Shown: piece by piece, positions 30,007 to 37,837 of the stretch | Layout of the letters: each line of letters starts with the position of its first letter | Numbering within the stretch: position 1 is the first letter of the stretch | Assembly (NCBI RefSeq): GCF_000427905.1 | Contig: NZ_KE386603.1 | Span: 120,303 to 184,302, forward strand | Direction: 5' to 3' | Origin: Thermocrispum agreste DSM 44070 | Lineage (GTDB): Bacteria > Actinomycetota > Actinomycetes > Mycobacteriales > Pseudonocardiaceae | DNA: 64,000 nucleotides | Made by a program: the position numbers and the translations under genes | The notes under the pieces: generated by a model | The model's database searches: none | The model's input: only the letters and a program-made list of their open reading frames with translations | What the model was told of the DNA's origin: nothing

Positions 30007-31140
30007 ATGAGTGCTCCCGAGCCACCGAATCCGCAACAGGAGAACCAGGGGGGTCCGCCGAGCGGCCCTGAGCCGCAGGCGGAGCAGCAGAACGCGCCGT
30101 TCGGTGACGCGCCAGAGCCCACCGAGGTGGTGCAGCCCGGTCAGACGCCGGACGAGCCGGCAGGCGCGGGCGACGCCACGCAGATGGTGAAGCCGCCGTC
30201 GCCACCGGGCGGGCAGGACCAGAGCAGCGAGGCCACGCAGATGGTCTCGCCCGGCACGCAGCCCCCGTCGATCCCGTACACCCCGCCGCCGAGCGCGCAG
30301 GACAACCCGGGCGGGCAGCAGAACCCGCAGCAGGGCCAGCAGGGCGGTTTCAGCCAGCAGCCGCCGCAGCAGGGCGGCTTCGGCCAGCCGCCGCAGCAGG
30401 GTGGTTTCGGCCAGCCGCCGCAGGGCTACGGCCAGCCGCCGCAGAGTTTCCCGCAGCAGGGCTACGGCCAGCCGCCGCAGGGTTTCCCGCAGCAGGGCTA
30501 CGGCCAGCCCATGGGGCAGCCGGGTTACGGCGGTCCGGGCAGGGTTGACCAGAGCAAGATCTTCGCTTGGGTCGGCGGGGGTCTGATCGGCGCGCTCGGC
30601 CTGACGGTCTTGATCCTGATGCTCACATTGATCATCGACATCGCCGATGTTCCGTCAGGGGACGACACGACCGAGCCGTGGATCTACACGATCTTGATGA
30701 CCCTCGGCGCGATCGGTCTCACCGTGGGTGGTGTGCTCGTCGCGTTGCAGAACGCGGCCAAGGCAGGCGTCTTCTCTGCGGTAACCGGCGGAGTGCTTGC
30801 TGCTCTCGGCGCCATCCTCTTCATAGCAGCCATCCCATCAGGACTTCCTACGCCTGCGCGTCTCGTCTTGACGCTGGTGTTCGGCCTGGTGGCGGGACTC
30901 ATCGCTGCGATCGGTCTGATCCCGCCCATCCAGCACCTCCTCGGCCTGCCACGCGTCGGCGGTCCCGGTGGCTTCGGCGGCCCCGGTGGCTTCGGCGGCC
31001 CCGGCGGCTACGGTGGCCCGGGCGGCTTCGGCCCGCCGCAGCCGGGTGGCTTCGGCCAGCAGCAGGGGTACGGTCAGCCGGGATTCGGCCAGCAGAACCC
31101 GCCGTCCGGCGGATTCCCGCAGCAGCCGTACCAGGGCTGA
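30007..31140 (+). CDS. Pro/Gln/Gly-rich membrane protein in the position of Pra
   Basis: A 377-residue protein at the locus of the mycobacterial proline-rich antigen Pra (Rv1078), between cbs and metB. The N-terminal 175 residues are disordered and repetitive (QGGFGQPPQ, QGYGQPPQ, FPQQGYGQP units). Four hydrophobic helices follow (about 184-208, 222-243, 248-270, 281-305), then a short GGFGGPGG repeat tail. Two ATQMV motifs near 58-62 and 78-82 look like threonine phosphorylation and FHA-binding sites. Codons in the helices around 30760-30860 are less GC-biased than the rest. ATG 30007 is preceded by AAGGGGA. Function unknown; homology to Pra rests on position and composition. Confidence 0.8.
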   Translation: MSAPEPPNPQQENQGGPPSGPEPQAEQQNAPFGDAPEPTEVVQPGQTPDEPAGAGDATQMVKPPSPPGGQDQSSEATQMVSPGTQPPSIPYTPPPSAQDNPGGQQNPQQGQQGGFSQQPPQQGGFGQPPQQGGFGQPPQGYGQPPQSFPQQGYGQPPQGFPQQGYGQPMGQPGYGGPGRVDQSKIFAWVGGGLIGALGLTVLILMLTLIIDIADVPSGDDTTEPWIYTILMTLGAIGLTVGGVLVALQNAAKAGVFSAVTGGVLAALGAILFIAAIPSGLPTPARLVLTLVFGLVAGLIAAIGLIPPIQHLLGLPRVGGPGGFGGPGGFGGPGGYGGPGGFGPPQPGGFGQQQGYGQPGFGQQNPPSGGFPQQPYQG

Positions 31141-31172
31141 GCTGACGGCGAGCTGACTCGATCCGATCCCTG

Positions 31173-31220
31173 CCAACCGACCGGGCGCTCCCCACGGGGA
31201 GGCCCGGTCGGTTGGTTTTT
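31173..31220 (+). terminator. Strong intrinsic terminator after the Pra-like gene
   Basis: A roughly 20-bp stem with a single bulged G (outer arms 31173-31186 and 31202-31215 are perfect) ends in TTTTT at 31216-31220. This is one of the few classical hairpin plus T-tract terminators in the window. Confidence 0.95.
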
Positions 31221-31268
31221 CCGGCACGACTGCCTTGGTTGCGCGTGATCGGAAAGGTCGAGCCCTAG

Positions 31269-31726
31269 TCCGCGCAGCTGCCGGATCCCTTTGCGGGCGA
31301 CACGTGGCCGAAAGCGGTCGACCGTGCTGCGGCGGACCGGCGCTTCGCTCCGGCCGCGTCGGCATCCGCGCTGTTCGTCGGTGTCCTGCAGGCCGTGCTC
31401 AATGCTCCTGCGTTCGGCGCGGCGTTTCGGACCGGTGTCGCCAGCGGCCTGCTGGTGATCGCCGGGTTGGTGGTGGCGTCCGGAACGGCTGTCGGCGGTG
31501 TTCTGCTCCAGCTCCGCAATCCGGCCGGCCATACCTGGTGGCGGGGTGTGGGGCGGTGCTGGTTCTTGCCGTGGTGGCCGATGTGGTCATAGCGTTCACC
31601 GCCGGGGGCCTGGTGGGTCTTGCCCGGTGGCGATGCCTACGGTGCTGGCGTGCCTGCCACCCACACTCCGGTACGTGCGTGGTGGCGGCACGGCGTGAGA
31701 GGCCGGTCGTGGAGCGCAGCGGGTGA
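31269..31726 (+). pseudogene. Probable frameshifted small membrane protein gene
   Basis: One frame reads PDPFAGDTWPKAVDR and then two hydrophobic helices (ALFVGVLQAVLNAP..., SGLLVIAGLVVASGTAVGGVLL) up to NPAGHTW near 31534. The continuation, YLVAGCGAVLVLAVVADVVIAF, is in a different frame, consistent with a one-base indel around 31530-31540. No start codon or ribosome-binding site precedes the first frame, which opens after a TAG at 31266. The hydrophobic pattern resembles the two four-helix proteins that follow. The alternative is a chance pair of hydrophobic frames in GC-rich DNA. Confidence 0.4.
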
Positions 31727-31762
31727 GATGGCTCTGCAGACGAAGCGGGAGAGTAGGACACA

Positions 31763-32302
31763 GTGACTGATCCGCGAGCACGGATGACGCGAGGTGATGC
31801 GATGCGCCCACCGATCCAGCCGGAGCCGCCGCGATGCGAGCCGGAACCGGAAGCGGTGAGCGGGTGGAGCGGCATCACCGCCGGTGTGCTGGCCGCCGTG
31901 CTCGGCTGCGGCGGGCTGGTGCTGAGCGTGCTCGGCCTGCTGGCGGTGTGGGACGACGCCCAGCTGCACCCTGCTGGGGTGGTCGTCTATCTGATCCTGG
32001 TCGGCATCACCGTCGCGCTGCTCAGCGGATCGGTGCTGCTGTTGCGGCGCAGGCAGTCGGGTCAGATCACCGTCGCCGCGGCGACCGCGGCCGCGCTGTC
32101 CGGGCTCGGCTACGTCCTCATCGCGGGCACGGATCGCGCTCGGGATTCCGCGTGGAGCTGGCAGGACGATCCGGCCGTGGTGACTCAGCTGCAGTGGCTG
32201 GTCGGGGTGTGGCTCGTCGTCGTGGTGGTCACGCTGGTGCTCACCTTGCTGCCGGCCACCGGCCGCTGGTGTTCGCGTGGCGCGTCGCAGGACGAGTGGT
32301 GA
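31763..32302 (+). CDS. Four-helix membrane protein of unknown function
   Basis: A 179-residue protein with a polar Pro/Glu-rich N-terminus (1-32) and four predicted transmembrane helices (about 36-60, 70-95, 101-122, 143-165). I do not recognise the family. The start GTG 31763 is weakly supported; ATG 31784 or ATG 31802 are in frame. It lies 66 bp ahead of a second four-helix gene in the same direction, and the two look like a pair of diverged paralogues between pra-like and metB. Confidence 0.65.
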   Translation: MTDPRARMTRGDAMRPPIQPEPPRCEPEPEAVSGWSGITAGVLAAVLGCGGLVLSVLGLLAVWDDAQLHPAGVVVYLILVGITVALLSGSVLLLRRRQSGQITVAAATAAALSGLGYVLIAGTDRARDSAWSWQDDPAVVTQLQWLVGVWLVVVVVTLVLTLLPATGRWCSRGASQDEW

Positions 32303-32368
32303 TGCGCTAACGTGCCGGAGACCGGCGACGACGAATCGACGTCGACCCCCGGCGTGAGGAGCCTGCGC

Positions 32369-32854
32369 ATGGATCCGCAGTTCGACGACTACGGCTCGGT
32401 ACCGGAGTACCACCCGCAGGACCGCCCGCGAACGGGCGCCATCGGGATCGTCGCCGGCCTGGTGGCACTGCTTGCCGCGGGCGCGATGGGCTGGGTCGTC
32501 TACGAGTGGTACACCGCGTTCGACGAGTCCGGTACGCCCATGCCGAACCAGCTGTGGGTCGTGGTCGGGGTGCGCGCCGCACTGGTGGTCCTGCTGATCG
32601 GGCTCGGGGTGGCGGCGCTGGCCCGCCGGGTAGCCGGTGCGTGGCTGCTGGTCGTGGTCGCGTTGCTGGCCGTCGCGACCTTGGTGCTCGAACCGCTGGT
32701 GCTGCGGCTGGACGTCGGTGGCTGGGTCGAGCTCATGGTCGAGCTGCGGGACTCGTTCGCGACGGCCATCGTGCTGGCTTCGGCGCTCGGGCTGCTGACG
32801 GCACTGCTGGCGATCGCCGCCGGCTCGACCCGAGCGGACGGCAGGCCCGGATAG
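32369..32854 (+). CDS. Four-helix membrane protein of unknown function
   Basis: A 161-residue protein. A short acidic N-terminus with DPQFDDYGSVPEYHP is followed by four hydrophobic helices (about 24-45, 65-87, 90-108, 128-152). ATG 32369 is chosen because TGAGGAG stands 8 bp upstream; a GTG at 32312 would add 19 unconserved-looking residues. It precedes metB by 50 bp, but metB appears to have its own promoter. No family recognised. Confidence 0.7.
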   Translation: MDPQFDDYGSVPEYHPQDRPRTGAIGIVAGLVALLAAGAMGWVVYEWYTAFDESGTPMPNQLWVVVGVRAALVVLLIGLGVAALARRVAGAWLLVVVALLAVATLVLEPLVLRLDVGGWVELMVELRDSFATAIVLASALGLLTALLAIAAGSTRADGRPG

Positions 32855-32891
32855 CGGGCGGGCCGCCGGTGGCCGGCCGAGGCGGCGGGCA

Positions 32892-32897
32892 TAGGCT
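32892..32897 (+). promoter_or_regulatory. Candidate -10 box for leaderless metB transcript
   Basis: TAGGCT ends 7 bp before the metB ATG, which would put the transcription start at or next to the start codon. No ribosome-binding site precedes the ATG, consistent with a leaderless message. Confidence 0.5.
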
Positions 32898-32904
32898 GGT
32901 CGGC

Positions 32905-34059
32905 ATGGACGACACCCGGCACTACGGCTTCGAGACCCGGGCAATTCACGCTGGTCAGCGGCCCGATCCCCGCACCGGTGCGGTCATCGTGCCGATCTAC
33001 GCCACGTCGACCTACGCCCAGGACGGCGTAGGCGGCCTGCGTGAAGGCGGCTACGAGTACTCCCGCACGGCGAATCCCACCCGCACGGCCGCCGAAGAGG
33101 CGCTGGCCGCGCTGGAGGACGGCCGGCGATGCGTGATGTTCGCGTCCGGGATGGCTGCCAGCGACGCGGTGCTCCGTGCCGCGCTGCGGCCGGGCGACCA
33201 CCTGGTGCTGGGCAACGACGCCTATGGCGGCACGTTCCGGCTCATCGACAAGGTACTGACCGAGTGGGGTGTGGAGTACACCGTCGCGGACTTGTCGTCA
33301 CTGGACGCGGTGCGCGAAGCGGTGCAGTCGCGGACCAAGCTGATCTGGTGCGAGACGCCGTCGAACCCGCTGCTGGGCATCGCGGACATCGCGGGGCTGG
33401 CGACGATTGCGCACGAGGCGCAGGCTCAGCTGGTCGTGGACAACACGTTCGCGACCCCGTACCTGCAGCAGCCGCTGGCGCTGGGCGCCGACGTCGTCGT
33501 GCACTCCACAACCAAGTACCTGGGTGGGCACTCCGACGTCGTGGGCGGTGCGGTCGTCACGAACTCCGACGACATGGCCGAGCGGCTGTTCTTCCTGCGC
33601 AACGCGGCAGGCGCGGTGCCGGGGCCGTTCGACAGCTGGCTGACCATGCGCGGCATGAAGACGCTGGCCTTGCGCATGGAACGGCACTGCGACAACGCCG
33701 AGCGGATCGTGGCGATGCTGGCCGACCATCCCGAAGTGACGAAGGTGTACTACCCGGGCCTGCCCGAGCATCCCGGCCACGACGTCGCGGCCAAGCAGAT
33801 GCGTCGGTTCGGCGGCATGGTGTCGTTCACCGTGCGGGGCGGCGAGCAGCGCGCCCTGCAGGTCGTGGCGGGCACCGAGCTGTTCGTCCTCGCCGAGTCG
33901 CTCGGCGGCGTCGAGTCGCTGATCGAACACCCGGGGAAGATGACGCACGCCAGCACGGCCGGGTCGTTGCTGCAGGTGCCCGACGATCTGGTCCGGCTGT
34001 CGGTGGGGATCGAGGATCCGCGGGATCTGGAAGTGGATTTGCGGAAAGCGCTGGGCTGA
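32905..34059 (+). CDS. metB: Cystathionine gamma-synthase (trans-sulfuration PLP enzyme)
   Basis: A 384-residue Cys/Met-metabolism PLP enzyme. It has YSRTANPT near 50-57, ASGMAA near 78-83, WCETPSNPLL near 149-158, and the PLP lysine in HSTTKYLGGHSDVVGG near 202. Actinobacterial MetB joins O-succinyl- or O-acetylhomoserine with cysteine; some members also have gamma-lyase activity, so direction is inferred from position with cbs (as Rv1079 with Rv1077). ATG 32905 is likely leaderless. The 3' end, including the stop, is part of a 46-bp tandem duplication. Confidence 0.93.
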   Translation: MDDTRHYGFETRAIHAGQRPDPRTGAVIVPIYATSTYAQDGVGGLREGGYEYSRTANPTRTAAEEALAALEDGRRCVMFASGMAASDAVLRAALRPGDHLVLGNDAYGGTFRLIDKVLTEWGVEYTVADLSSLDAVREAVQSRTKLIWCETPSNPLLGIADIAGLATIAHEAQAQLVVDNTFATPYLQQPLALGADVVVHSTTKYLGGHSDVVGGAVVTNSDDMAERLFFLRNAAGAVPGPFDSWLTMRGMKTLALRMERHCDNAERIVAMLADHPEVTKVYYPGLPEHPGHDVAAKQMRRFGGMVSFTVRGGEQRALQVVAGTELFVLAESLGGVESLIEHPGKMTHASTAGSLLQVPDDLVRLSVGIEDPRDLEVDLRKALG

Positions 34060-34141
34060 GGATCGCGGCGCTGGTTGTGGCTGCTGCCAGTTCGTGCTGG
34101 GCTGAGGATCGCGGCGCCGGTCACGGCTGCTGCCAGTTCGC
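34050..34141. repeat. 46-bp tandem duplication at the metB stop
   Basis: Copies at 34050-34095 and 34096-34141 match at all but a few positions (GCTGGGCTGAGGATCGCGGC in both). The first copy contains the metB TGA; the second runs into the 3' end of the convergent small gene and supplies its last codons. Confidence 0.85.
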
Positions 34142-34387
34142 CGACAGCGTCGGCTTGGCCTGCTCGGGGCCGGGCGCGACGGTCGGCAGCTTCGCCGTGT
34201 CGATGCACCCGCCGACCAGCTCGATCTGCTGCTCGTTGTGCACGTACCTGGCTGGCTGACCGCACGTCGCCAGGTCGACGGTGACGAATGCGGCCCCGGT
34301 GAGCGCCGCTGCCGACAGCACGGCGACAAGCAGCGACGTCCCGCCGGCCACGCGCGTGGCCCGCGTGGGTGAGGTCCCCCGTGTCAT
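34121..34387 (-). CDS. Small single-helix exported or membrane-anchored protein
   Basis: An 88-residue protein with a basic N-terminus (RATR), one hydrophobic helix at about 15-37 (signal anchor or signal peptide), and a short exported domain of about 50 residues with two cysteines that could pair. I do not recognise a family. It is convergent with metB and divergent from ilvA; its 3' end lies within the metB duplication. Coding potential is supported by the clean hydrophobic/polar pattern and the ATG start, but this is a small gene. Confidence 0.55.
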   Translation of the reverse strand: MTRGTSPTRATRVAGGTSLLVAVLSAAALTGAAFVTVDLATCGQPARYVHNEQQIELVGGCIDTAKLPTVAPGPEQAKPTLSANWQQP

Positions 34388-34452
34388 CTCTCGCCCTTAA
34401 TCTCCCGGGTCGTCGGTCATTCCAGCGTACCCGGTGGCATGATGCAGCTCAT

Positions 34453-35664
34453 ATGGACCTTGTGCGCTTGGATCAGATCGAGGCCGCCCGGAAGCTGATC
34501 TCCGAGGTGGTGCGGACGACGCCGATGGAGCATGCCCGCGACCTGACGCGGATGCACGGCGGCGACGTGTACCTGAAGTGCGAAAACCTGCAGCGCACCG
34601 GGTCGTTCAAGATCCGCGGCGCCTACACCCGCATTCACGGGCTGGCCGCCGAGGAGCGGGCGCGTGGGGTGGTGGCGGCAAGCGCGGGCAACCACGCGCA
34701 GGGCGTCGCGCTGGCCGCGTCGTTGCTGGGAACGCGATCGACCGTGTTCATGCCTCAGCGAGCCCCGCTGCCGAAACTCGCGGCGACCAGGGCCTACGGG
34801 GCCGACGTGCACCTGCACGGGGAGACCCTGGCGGAGTCGCTGGCGGCGGCGACGGAGTTCGCGGAACGAACCGGCGCGGTGTTCATCCACCCGTTCGACC
34901 ACCCGGACATCATCGCAGGCCAGGGAACGGTCGGGCTGGAGATCCTGGAGCAGGTGCCCGATGTCGCCACGGTGCTGGTCGCCACCGGTGGCGGTGGGCT
35001 GATCGCGGGCATCGCCACGGTGCTCAAGCACTTCAGGCCGCAGGCGCGCGTCGTCGGTGTGCAGGCCGCCGACGCGGCCGCCGTCCTGGCGTCGCTGGAA
35101 GCGGGCAAGCCGGTGCAGCTGGACAACCCCAGCACCATTGCCGACGGGATCGCGGTCGGCTCACCGGGACCGGTGACGTTCGCGCACGTCAGCGAGTACG
35201 TCGACGACGTGGTGACGGTCAGCGAGCAGGCGCTGGCGCGGGCGGTGCTGCTCTGCCTCGAGCGGCGCAAACTGATCGTCGAGCCCGCGGGCGCGGCCAC
35301 GGTGGCCGCGCTGCTGGAGCATCAGGGTGTCTTCCAGCCGCCGATCGTGGCGGTGCTGTCCGGCGGCAACGTCGATCCGCTGTTGCTGCTGAACATCATC
35401 CGGCGCGGGATGGCCGCGGCCGGACGCTACCTGTCGCTGCGGCTGCGGGTCGCCGACCGGCCGGGGTCGCTGGCGAAGCTGCTCACCCGGGTCGGGGAGC
35501 TGGGCGCGAACGTCATCGACGTCGAGCACTCGCGCATCTCCGGGTCGCTGGACATCGGTGACGTGGAGATCGAGCTCAACCTGGAAACGCGGGGTCCGGA
35601 GCACTGCCACGAGGTGACCGAGGCTCTGCAGCGCGCCGGGTACACGATCGTCGTCGAGCGCTGA
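34453..35664 (+). CDS. ilvA: Threonine ammonia-lyase with one C-terminal ACT domain
   Basis: A 403-residue PLP enzyme deaminating threonine to 2-oxobutyrate, the entry to isoleucine. The Schiff-base lysine is in TGSFKIRGA near 51-59, SAGNHAQGVA is near 77-86, and the glycine-rich phosphate loop TGGGGLIAG is near 178-186. A single ACT domain spans about 325-403 (RLRVADRPGSLAKLLTRVGE), the short form typical of actinobacteria and TdcB-like enzymes rather than the double-ACT IlvA of E. coli. ATG 34453 lacks a clear ribosome-binding site. Located here beside metB, it ties methionine-branch and isoleucine-branch amino-acid metabolism. Confidence 0.93.
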   Translation: MDLVRLDQIEAARKLISEVVRTTPMEHARDLTRMHGGDVYLKCENLQRTGSFKIRGAYTRIHGLAAEERARGVVAASAGNHAQGVALAASLLGTRSTVFMPQRAPLPKLAATRAYGADVHLHGETLAESLAAATEFAERTGAVFIHPFDHPDIIAGQGTVGLEILEQVPDVATVLVATGGGGLIAGIATVLKHFRPQARVVGVQAADAAAVLASLEAGKPVQLDNPSTIADGIAVGSPGPVTFAHVSEYVDDVVTVSEQALARAVLLCLERRKLIVEPAGAATVAALLEHQGVFQPPIVAVLSGGNVDPLLLLNIIRRGMAAAGRYLSLRLRVADRPGSLAKLLTRVGELGANVIDVEHSRISGSLDIGDVEIELNLETRGPEHCHEVTEALQRAGYTIVVER

Positions 35665-35773
35665 GCGCCGGGCCGTTGCAGGGTGCCGTCATGTCACCGG
35701 GCCGACACCCACTACCCCGAGGGGCGGGTGGCCGCGGCGTCGGCGGGCGGTGGCCGGGTGGCGTGGTGCGGGC

Positions 35774-36106
35774 TCAGCGGCCCAAGGCGTCGGCCAGCTG
35801 CTTCTTGGTCATCGTGGACCGGCCCTTGATGTTGCGCTTCTTGGCCTCGTTGTAGAGCTGGTCGCGCGTCGGTCCCTTGGGTCCTTGCCGGTTGCCGGAG
35901 CGCTTGCCGCCACGGTGCTGCGGTGAGACGTCCTCGACCGAGGTCCGGCTCTTCTGCCGCGCCTCGCCGGACTGCGCCCGGTTCTTGTTGGCCGTGCGCG
36001 CGGCGATTTCCTCCGCCCTGTCCTCACTCGCGCCCTTCTTCTTGGCACCGGACTTGATGTGCTCGTACTGCCGCTCGCGCTTGTCGGACCATGCCTGCTG
36101 TGGCAT
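35774..36106 (-). CDS. Small basic protein with C-terminal Rho-N/SAP-like motif (plasmid stabilisation-type)
   Basis: A 110-residue, very basic protein. The N-terminal half reads WSDKRERQYEHIKSGAKKKG followed by AEEIAARTANKNRA, the signature of actinobacterial proteins loosely annotated as plasmid stabilisation proteins. The C-terminal 40 residues are a Rho-N/SAP-like motif with YNEAKKRNIKGRSTMTKKQL, which binds nucleic acid in other proteins and is nearly identical in pattern to the Ku tail at 6632-7594. Short non-coding stretches flank it on both sides. A nucleoid or DNA-end related role is plausible but unproven. Confidence 0.85.
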   Translation of the reverse strand: MPQQAWSDKRERQYEHIKSGAKKKGASEDRAEEIAARTANKNRAQSGEARQKSRTSVEDVSPQHRGGKRSGNRQGPKGPTRDQLYNEAKKRNIKGRSTMTKKQLADALGR

Positions 36107-36202
36107 CGGGCACCTCCCTGCGGGGCTTTGCTGGCGGCCTACCCGTCGCCGGATGCGGCGAAACCCGAGGCAGGGGCCGGGTGATGGGGAAGTGCCGAGG
36201 TG

Positions 36203-36574
36203 TCAGGCGGGCTCGGCGGGCAGCACGCGATGTGCCCGCCAGGCGAGCGGCAGGAACGGCACGGCAGGCAGGACGGCCACGGCTACCGCCGGCACCGACA
36301 GCCCGTCGGCGAGAACGAAAGCCTGCAGGACGACGGTCAGCAGGCTCAGCCCGGCAGCGGTCGCGAGTGCGGCCCGCTCGGCGCGGGCCATCGGGGAATC
36401 CGTGACGCGCAGCCGGTACACCACGCCGCCCAGCAACAGCACCGGGACGAGCAGGCCCGGCCAGGCGGTGCCACCGGCGCCGCCCTGACCGGCCTGGACA
36501 GCGATGTGAAACGCCGCCACCGTGATGGCCATGATCACGGCGGCGGCGACGTACCACCAGCGGTAGGCGCGCAC
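36203..36574 (-). CDS. Small four-helix membrane protein downstream of greA
   Basis: A 123-residue protein with four hydrophobic segments (about 6-27, 39-54, 67-88, 93-111) and a basic loop MARAERAAL. It starts at GTG 36574, only 11 bp after the greA stop on the same strand, so it is probably co-transcribed with greA. I do not recognise a family; several actinobacteria have a small membrane protein gene in this slot. Confidence 0.7.
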   Translation of the reverse strand: MRAYRWWYVAAAVIMAITVAAFHIAVQAGQGGAGGTAWPGLLVPVLLLGGVVYRLRVTDSPMARAERAALATAAGLSLLTVVLQAFVLADGLSVPAVAVAVLPAVPFLPLAWRAHRVLPAEPA

Positions 36575-36585
36575 GCTGTTACCAC

Positions 36586-37074
36586 TCAGCCGGAGTACGG
36601 CACGGCCTTGAGCAGCGTGACCTTCTGCTTGCGGCCGTTGGGGAGTTCGTACTCGCGCGACTCGCCCTCGGATGCCCCCAGCAGCGCCTTGCCGAGGGGC
36701 GACTCGGGCGAGTACACCTCGAGGTCGCCGTTGGCGCCCTCCTCGCGGGTGGCCAGCAGGAACTCCTCGACCTCGTCGTCACCTTCGTAGCGAACGGTCA
36801 GCACCATGCCCGGCTCGGCAATGCCGTCGTTCGGCGGCGCTTCGCCGACCTTGGCGTTGCGCAGCAGCTCCTGCAGGTGACGGATGCGAGCCTCGGCCTG
36901 GCCCTGTTCCTCGCGGGCCGCGTGGTAGCCGCCGTTCTCCCGTAGGTCGCCTTCCTCCCGGGAGGCGTTGATCTTGGCGGCAATGACCGGGCGATTCGCG
37001 ATCAGCTCATCCAGTTCTTTCTTGAGCCGGTCGTAGGCATCCTGGGTCAGCCAGGTCACCTTGGCGTCGCTCAC
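36586..37074 (-). CDS. greA: Transcription elongation factor GreA
   Basis: A 162-residue secondary-channel factor that rescues backtracked RNA polymerase by stimulating transcript cleavage. The N-terminal coiled coil (about 8-80) carries the catalytic acidic tip in [19 protein letters not shown] near 44-62, and the C-terminal FKBP-like domain (85-160) contains [11 protein letters not shown]. The start GTG 37074 has AAGGAG at 9 bp spacing; GTG 37080 is too close to it. A long leader with a hairpin precedes the gene. It corresponds to Rv1080c in the conserved order. Confidence 0.95.
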   Translation of the reverse strand: MSDAKVTWLTQDAYDRLKKELDELIANRPVIAAKINASREEGDLRENGGYHAAREEQGQAEARIRHLQELLRNAKVGEAPPNDGIAEPGMVLTVRYEGDDEVEEFLLATREEGANGDLEVYSPESPLGKALLGASEGESREYELPNGRKQKVTLLKAVPYSG

Positions 37075-37184
37075 GGTCACCAACTCCTTGTCATGCGTCC
37101 GGTACGTCGCCACGTACCGGGAAACTCCAGCGCCGATGTCACGGCGCACGCATCTTCAATCGACAAACGCTCATAAAGGAAAGA

Positions 37185-37203
37185 CACGGCCCGCCGGGCC
37201 GTG
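37185..37203 (-). promoter_or_regulatory. Terminator-like hairpin in the greA leader
   Basis: CACGGCCCGCCGGGCCGTG folds into a perfect 8-bp stem with a 3-nt loop. Read on the minus strand it is followed by the pyrimidine-rich TCTTTCCTTT and lies 111 bp before the greA start. A TATCAT hexamer (minus strand, near 37214-37219) just upstream could be the -10 box. It may be a leader attenuator of greA; equally it could end the upstream DUF4307 transcript, which runs the same way and stops at 37284. Confidence 0.5.
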
Positions 37204-37283
37204 CCGTACGCCCGTCATGATAGCACGCTGAGCGGGTACGACGGCCGGTTGCGGCGACGGGATCCGGGCGTCCGGCGCGCGAT

Positions 37284-37736
37284 TCACCCCGTTGGCCGCT
37301 CACCTCTTGACAGATATTCGGGAACCGAATATGAGCATCCGAATACGTTTCCGGCGACCGGCCGCCCGACGCTCTTGATCACCGTGCGTAGTGGCCTGCC
37401 GTCGTCCCCGGGCGGCACCAGAACCTCCTTGCGGCCACCCTCCTCGCCGGTGGCGTTGCGCACGCGCACGATGCACACGGCAGGCTTGCCGGGGTCGTCC
37501 CGCGTGACGCGGAACGTCACCTCCATGGCGTCACCAGGCCGTTCGGAGTAGCCGATGGTCTCCGCGGTGATGGGTTCGCTGCCCAGGTTGACGTACGCCA
37601 CGTAGGCCACCAGCACGCACGCGACGGCGACCAGCACACCGGCGATCCACCGGCCGGTGGATTGTTTCATCATCGGTGTGCGTTGTCTGCCATAGCGGCC
37701 CTCCGGCAGCGGGCGCGCGGTCGGTTCTCCGTTCAC
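37284..37736 (-). CDS. DUF4307 single-pass membrane protein
   Basis: A 150-residue protein in the slot of Rv1081c. N-terminal [10 protein letters not shown] is the family signature, followed by one transmembrane helix (about 28-50) and an extracytoplasmic beta-rich domain of about 100 residues containing [20 protein letters not shown]. Start GTG 37736 places the signature near the N-terminus; longer frames upstream are out of line with the family length. It is divergent from mca with a 101-bp spacer. Function is unknown; the constant neighbourhood of mca is only suggestive of mycothiol-related roles. Confidence 0.85.
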   Translation of the reverse strand: MNGEPTARPLPEGRYGRQRTPMMKQSTGRWIAGVLVAVACVLVAYVAYVNLGSEPITAETIGYSERPGDAMEVTFRVTRDDPGKPAVCIVRVRNATGEEGGRKEVLVPPGDDGRPLRTVIKSVGRPVAGNVFGCSYSVPEYLSRGERPTG

Positions 37737-37837
37737 GCCGATCCGAACCCCTCCGGGCGGTAGCCGTCGACAGGACAGGACAATGGAGTCCGACCCTACC
37801 GGGGGTCGGTTCGACGAGGCAGAGAAGGGGGCGTGGC

